Positions 61,914 to 64,000 of a stretch of DNA of 64,000 bases are shown here, piece after piece; positions within the stretch are counted from its first letter, which is position 1; every line of letters begins with the position of its first letter. This DNA comes from G963666895 sp963666895 (GTDB taxonomy: Bacteria > Desulfobacterota > Desulfovibrionia > Desulfovibrionales > Desulfovibrionaceae), in assembly GCA_963666895.2 (NCBI GenBank), contig CAXXNS010000001.1:124001-188000 (forward strand). Reading direction: 5' to 3'. The translations under genes were made by a program, and so were the position numbers. The notes below the pieces were generated by a model that ran no database searches, was not told where the DNA came from, and saw only the letters and a program-made list of their open reading frames with translations.

Positions 61914-62078
61914 TTAAGCGGAGATCCTGGGGCGCGGGCGGGAGGCCTTGCGGCCATCGGCCCGTCCCTGGGATCGGACATCCTTTTTCACAAGCGCCCT
62001 GGCGGTGTCGAAATCACCGGCCTCGGCAAAGGCCGCCGCCGCGAACACATCTTCCAACATCTTGAAAAACCTGATCAT
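61914..62078 (-). CDS. 54-residue hypothetical protein
   Basis: A short reading frame with a strong GGGAGG site 5 bases before its ATG (62078) and a TAA at 61914. It starts MIRFFKMLEDVFAAAAFAEA, a helical segment, continues GDFDTARALVKKD, and ends with a basic Arg/Pro-rich tail. It fills the gap between the stress-protein-like gene and the small membrane protein on the same strand, and codon use fits the neighbours. Function unknown. Confidence 0.65.
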   Translation of the reverse strand: MIRFFKMLEDVFAAAAFAEAGDFDTARALVKKDVRSQGRADGRKASRPRPRISA

Positions 62079-62118
62079 GATTACCTCCCGGTATTTTGGG
62101 GGTCGGCGCCGAATGGCG

Positions 62119-62634
62119 TCATGACCTCGCTTGCTTGCTTGATTGCGCGGTGTCGAAGCAGAACACGGGCACGTGCAGGTCCAGGGAGCAGGGCTCGGGC
62201 CTGGTGGTCTGGAGAATGACCAGGGCCACGCCCCCGATCCGGTGGCAGGCTTCCTTGAGCAGGAGCCGGTAGTCCCCGCAAAGCACGGCGTGGTGGAGCA
62301 GCACGTCCGGAGCGCTTCCGGACCACAGCCGGTTGGACAGGTCCTTGAGCAGGGCCTGGAAACCGGCCTTGTGCTGTCGGACCGCCTTGTTGGCGGCCTT
62401 GCCCCCGGCCACGATGTTCAGGAACAGGGTGTCGTAGCGAAGCCTGGAGGCCAGCCCCAGGGCGTACTCCACCGGCTCGCCGGCCAGGGACACGTCCCGG
62501 GCCACGGTCAGAATCTTGCGCCGCTTTCCCTGGTACCTGGTCCCCAGTTCCGCCAGAATCTCCAAAGCGGAATCCGGGTCGCCCTGTTCCGCCATCCCGG
62601 CGGCCGCGGCTATGGTTCCAAGTTTCCTGATCAT
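62119..62634 (-). CDS. Universal-stress-protein-like protein
   Basis: A 171-residue protein. After an N-terminal helical part, KILTVARDVSLAGEPVEYALGLASRLRYDTLFLNIV (in part) follows the strand-helix-strand start of UspA domains, and LDLHVPVFCF would be the last strand. The glycine-rich ATP loop is absent. Start at 62634 with a GAGGGAAG site. It heads the minus-strand operon with the 54-residue protein, the small membrane protein, the transporter and a stress protein. Confidence 0.65.
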   Translation of the reverse strand: MIRKLGTIAAAAGMAEQGDPDSALEILAELGTRYQGKRRKILTVARDVSLAGEPVEYALGLASRLRYDTLFLNIVAGGKAANKAVRQHKAGFQALLKDLSNRLWSGSAPDVLLHHAVLCGDYRLLLKEACHRIGGVALVILQTTRPEPCSLDLHVPVFCFDTAQSSKQARS

Positions 62635-62957
62635 TAAGGCTTCCCTCTGCGCCGCACGCTGCGGCCGTTGGTTTCGTTCTTGCTGGACACCCCCATTACA
62701 AGGACCGGGCCAACTTTTTGCGAGAGGATAACAACCTGGTATTAAAGGAATTTTCTGGAGACAGTCGCTGCGCGGGCCGGCTTGGGCCGCTGGGATATGC
62801 AACATCTTTTAGACGTAAAACTGAAAAATAAACAATTCCAAGTTATTATAGGTGTTGCACTCCTTTCCGAAACCGCTGGTATTTGCAACGCGGCGGACGC
62901 TGGAGCAGGGATGGCAAAGTGTGCTAGAGAATCAGGTGGGAAAACCAGGAGACGAAC
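62635..62957. other. Intergenic region between the stress operon and the receiver-Lon gene
   Basis: A 323-base gap between divergent genes. It holds the sigma-54-like site of the minus-strand operon near its left end and an AT-rich stretch at about 62815-62850 that probably contains the promoter of the plus-strand gene. It also has three copies of a TGCAAC/GTTGCA core (62798, 62854, 62884). No gene is seen. Confidence 0.5.
62697..62713 (-). promoter_or_regulatory. Possible sigma-54 promoter of the stress/transporter operon
   Basis: On the minus strand TTGGCCCGGTCCTTGTA resembles the amtB promoter in this window (15 of 17 bases) and the sigma-54 consensus, but the -12 pair is GT instead of GC. 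It lies about 60 bases before the ATG at 62634. Confidence 0.45.
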
Positions 62958-64000
62958 CATGGGTCTGTTCAAGAAGACTGAGGAACGCGAGGAAGAGGCC
63001 GCACAGGCCAAGACCGGGCTGGCCGGGCTCAGGCAGCGCATCGACGAGGCCGGGCTGCCCGCCCGGGTGCGCAAGGCGGCCAAGGCCAGCCTGGACCAGC
63101 TGGACAAGACCGACCCCTCGGCCGCGGAGTACGGCATCGGCCTGAACTACGTGGACTTCCTGCTGGACCTGCCCTGGACCCGGTCCTCCGAGGACAACCT
63201 GGACCTGGCCCGGGCCGAGCACATCCTCGACTCCGGGCACTTCGGCCTGTCCCAGGTCAAGGAGCGTATGCTCGAATACCTGGCCTCCAGCATCGTCAGC
63301 CGCAGCCGCCCCTTCCGGCTTCTGGTGGTGGACGACGAGCCCATCGCCCGGGACAACATCCTCTACGCCCTGCGCAAGGATGGCCACGAGGTCCTGGGCG
63401 CGGCCAACGGCATGGAGGCCATGGAGATGTTCGGCCGGGAGCCCATCGACCTGGTCATCACCGACCTGAAGATGGACAAGATGGACGGCATGCAGCTGTT
63501 GGAGTGGATCAAGGAGGCCTCGCCGGACACGGGCCTCATCCTGGTCACGGGCTTCGCCACCGTGGACACCGCGGTCAACGCCCTGAAAAAGGGCGCGGTC
63601 AACTACCTGCCCAAGCCGCTCAACCTGGAGACCCTCAAGCGCACCGTGGCCGAGGCCCTGGCCGGAAAGCGCAGCGAGCACGTGTCACAGGGCCCCATCC
63701 TCTGCTTCACCGGCCCTCCGGGCACGGGCAAGACCTCCATCGGCCGCTCCGTGGCCGACTCCCTGGAACGCGGCTTCATCCGCCTGTCCATGGCCGGGCT
63801 GCGGGACGAGGCCGAGCTGCGCGGCCACCGGCGCACCTACGTGGGCGCCATGCCCGGACGGATCATCAGCGAGATCAAGCGGATCGGCTTCAACAACCCG
63901 GTCTTCATGCTGGATGAGATCGACAAGATCGGCCAGGACTTCCGGGGCGACCCGGCCTCGGTCATGCTGGAGATCCTGGACCCGGAGCAGAACAAGCACT
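62958..64000 (+). CDS. Lon-type AAA+ protease with an inserted response-regulator receiver domain (3' end outside window)
   Basis: The frame starts at ATG 62958 (AGGAG 7 bases upstream) and is open to the right edge, 347 residues. Residues 20-113 match the helical region that precedes the AAA+ module in Lon (YVDFLLDLPWTRS, AEHILDSGHFGLSQVKERML). Residues 117-236 are a full receiver: LLVVDDEPIA, phosphoacceptor Asp169 in VITDLKMDKMDG, Thr197 in ILVTGFA, Lys219 in YLPKPLN. Then the Lon AAA+ domain resumes: GPPGTGKTS (Walker A, 252-260), LRDEAELRGHRRTYVGAMPG and VFMLDEIDK (Walker B). The classical N-terminal substrate domain is absent. The Ser-Lys protease part would lie beyond the window. Confidence 0.9.

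Overview
The window reads as a chromosomal segment of a GC-rich, Gram-negative, chemotactic bacterium, most likely a sulfate reducer of the Desulfovibrio/Pseudodesulfovibrio group. This is an inference from gene content. The best clue is the aromatic operon at 33.8-43.4 kb: an archaeal-type aldolase plus 3-dehydroquinate synthase II, then pheA, aroA, tyrA and trpEGDCF in a layout I associate with Desulfovibrio. Dense chemotaxis, two-component and c-di-GMP genes also fit. I saw no rRNA, tRNA, CRISPR array or insertion sequence.

Region by region. 1-4.1 kb: khpB/jag (5' end outside the window), a ferredoxin-like protein, mnmE, a TusA-like protein and a flavin-binding protein. 4.1-6.7 kb: cheW and a large chemoreceptor on the minus strand. 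7.0-10.6 kb: an OlsF-like two-domain acyltransferase divergent from malQ. 10.6-12.8 kb: groESL. 12.9-13.6 kb: one AT-rich gene of foreign composition. 13.6-21.1 kb: murI, a TPR protein, a Mut7-C nuclease-like protein, an M48 protease, pgm and a chemoreceptor with its sensor at the C-terminus. 21.3-25.4 kb: HD-GYP, GNAT and degenerate GGDEF-TPR proteins. 25.6-28.0 kb: panC, panD, metK. 28.1-30.0 kb: a MarR regulator with a methyltransferase and a small protein, ending in a 125-bp palindromic element. 30.2-33.4 kb: an EAL protein, then a PII protein and amtB behind a sigma-54-type promoter. 33.6-43.4 kb: the aromatic operon, preceded by a candidate attenuator whose leader peptide is packed with Tyr, Phe and Trp codons. 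43.4-49.8 kb: a MASE3 histidine kinase, prepilin peptidase, phenylacetate-CoA ligase, four small genes and a methyltransferase.

49.9-64.0 kb is a signalling and stress locus: two receivers, a full kinase and a kinase remnant on the minus strand; a TauE/SafE-type transporter, a small membrane protein, a double receiver and a sigma-54 activator on the plus strand; a cytidylate-kinase-like/BON-like fusion behind a sigma-54-like promoter; several universal stress proteins; a second TauE/SafE transporter; and, running off the right edge, a Lon-type protease that carries a response-regulator receiver domain in front of its AAA+ module.

Two things stand out as possibly undescribed: the aromatic-codon leader peptide with terminator at 33.6-33.8 kb, and the receiver-Lon chimera next to its candidate signalling partners. 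Also notable are the absence of trpBA after trpF, a PII protein without Tyr51, an activator with EAFTGA in place of GAFTGA, and a HEPN-like motif in the AT-rich orphan gene. All function calls are by reading of motifs; no database search or folding was run.
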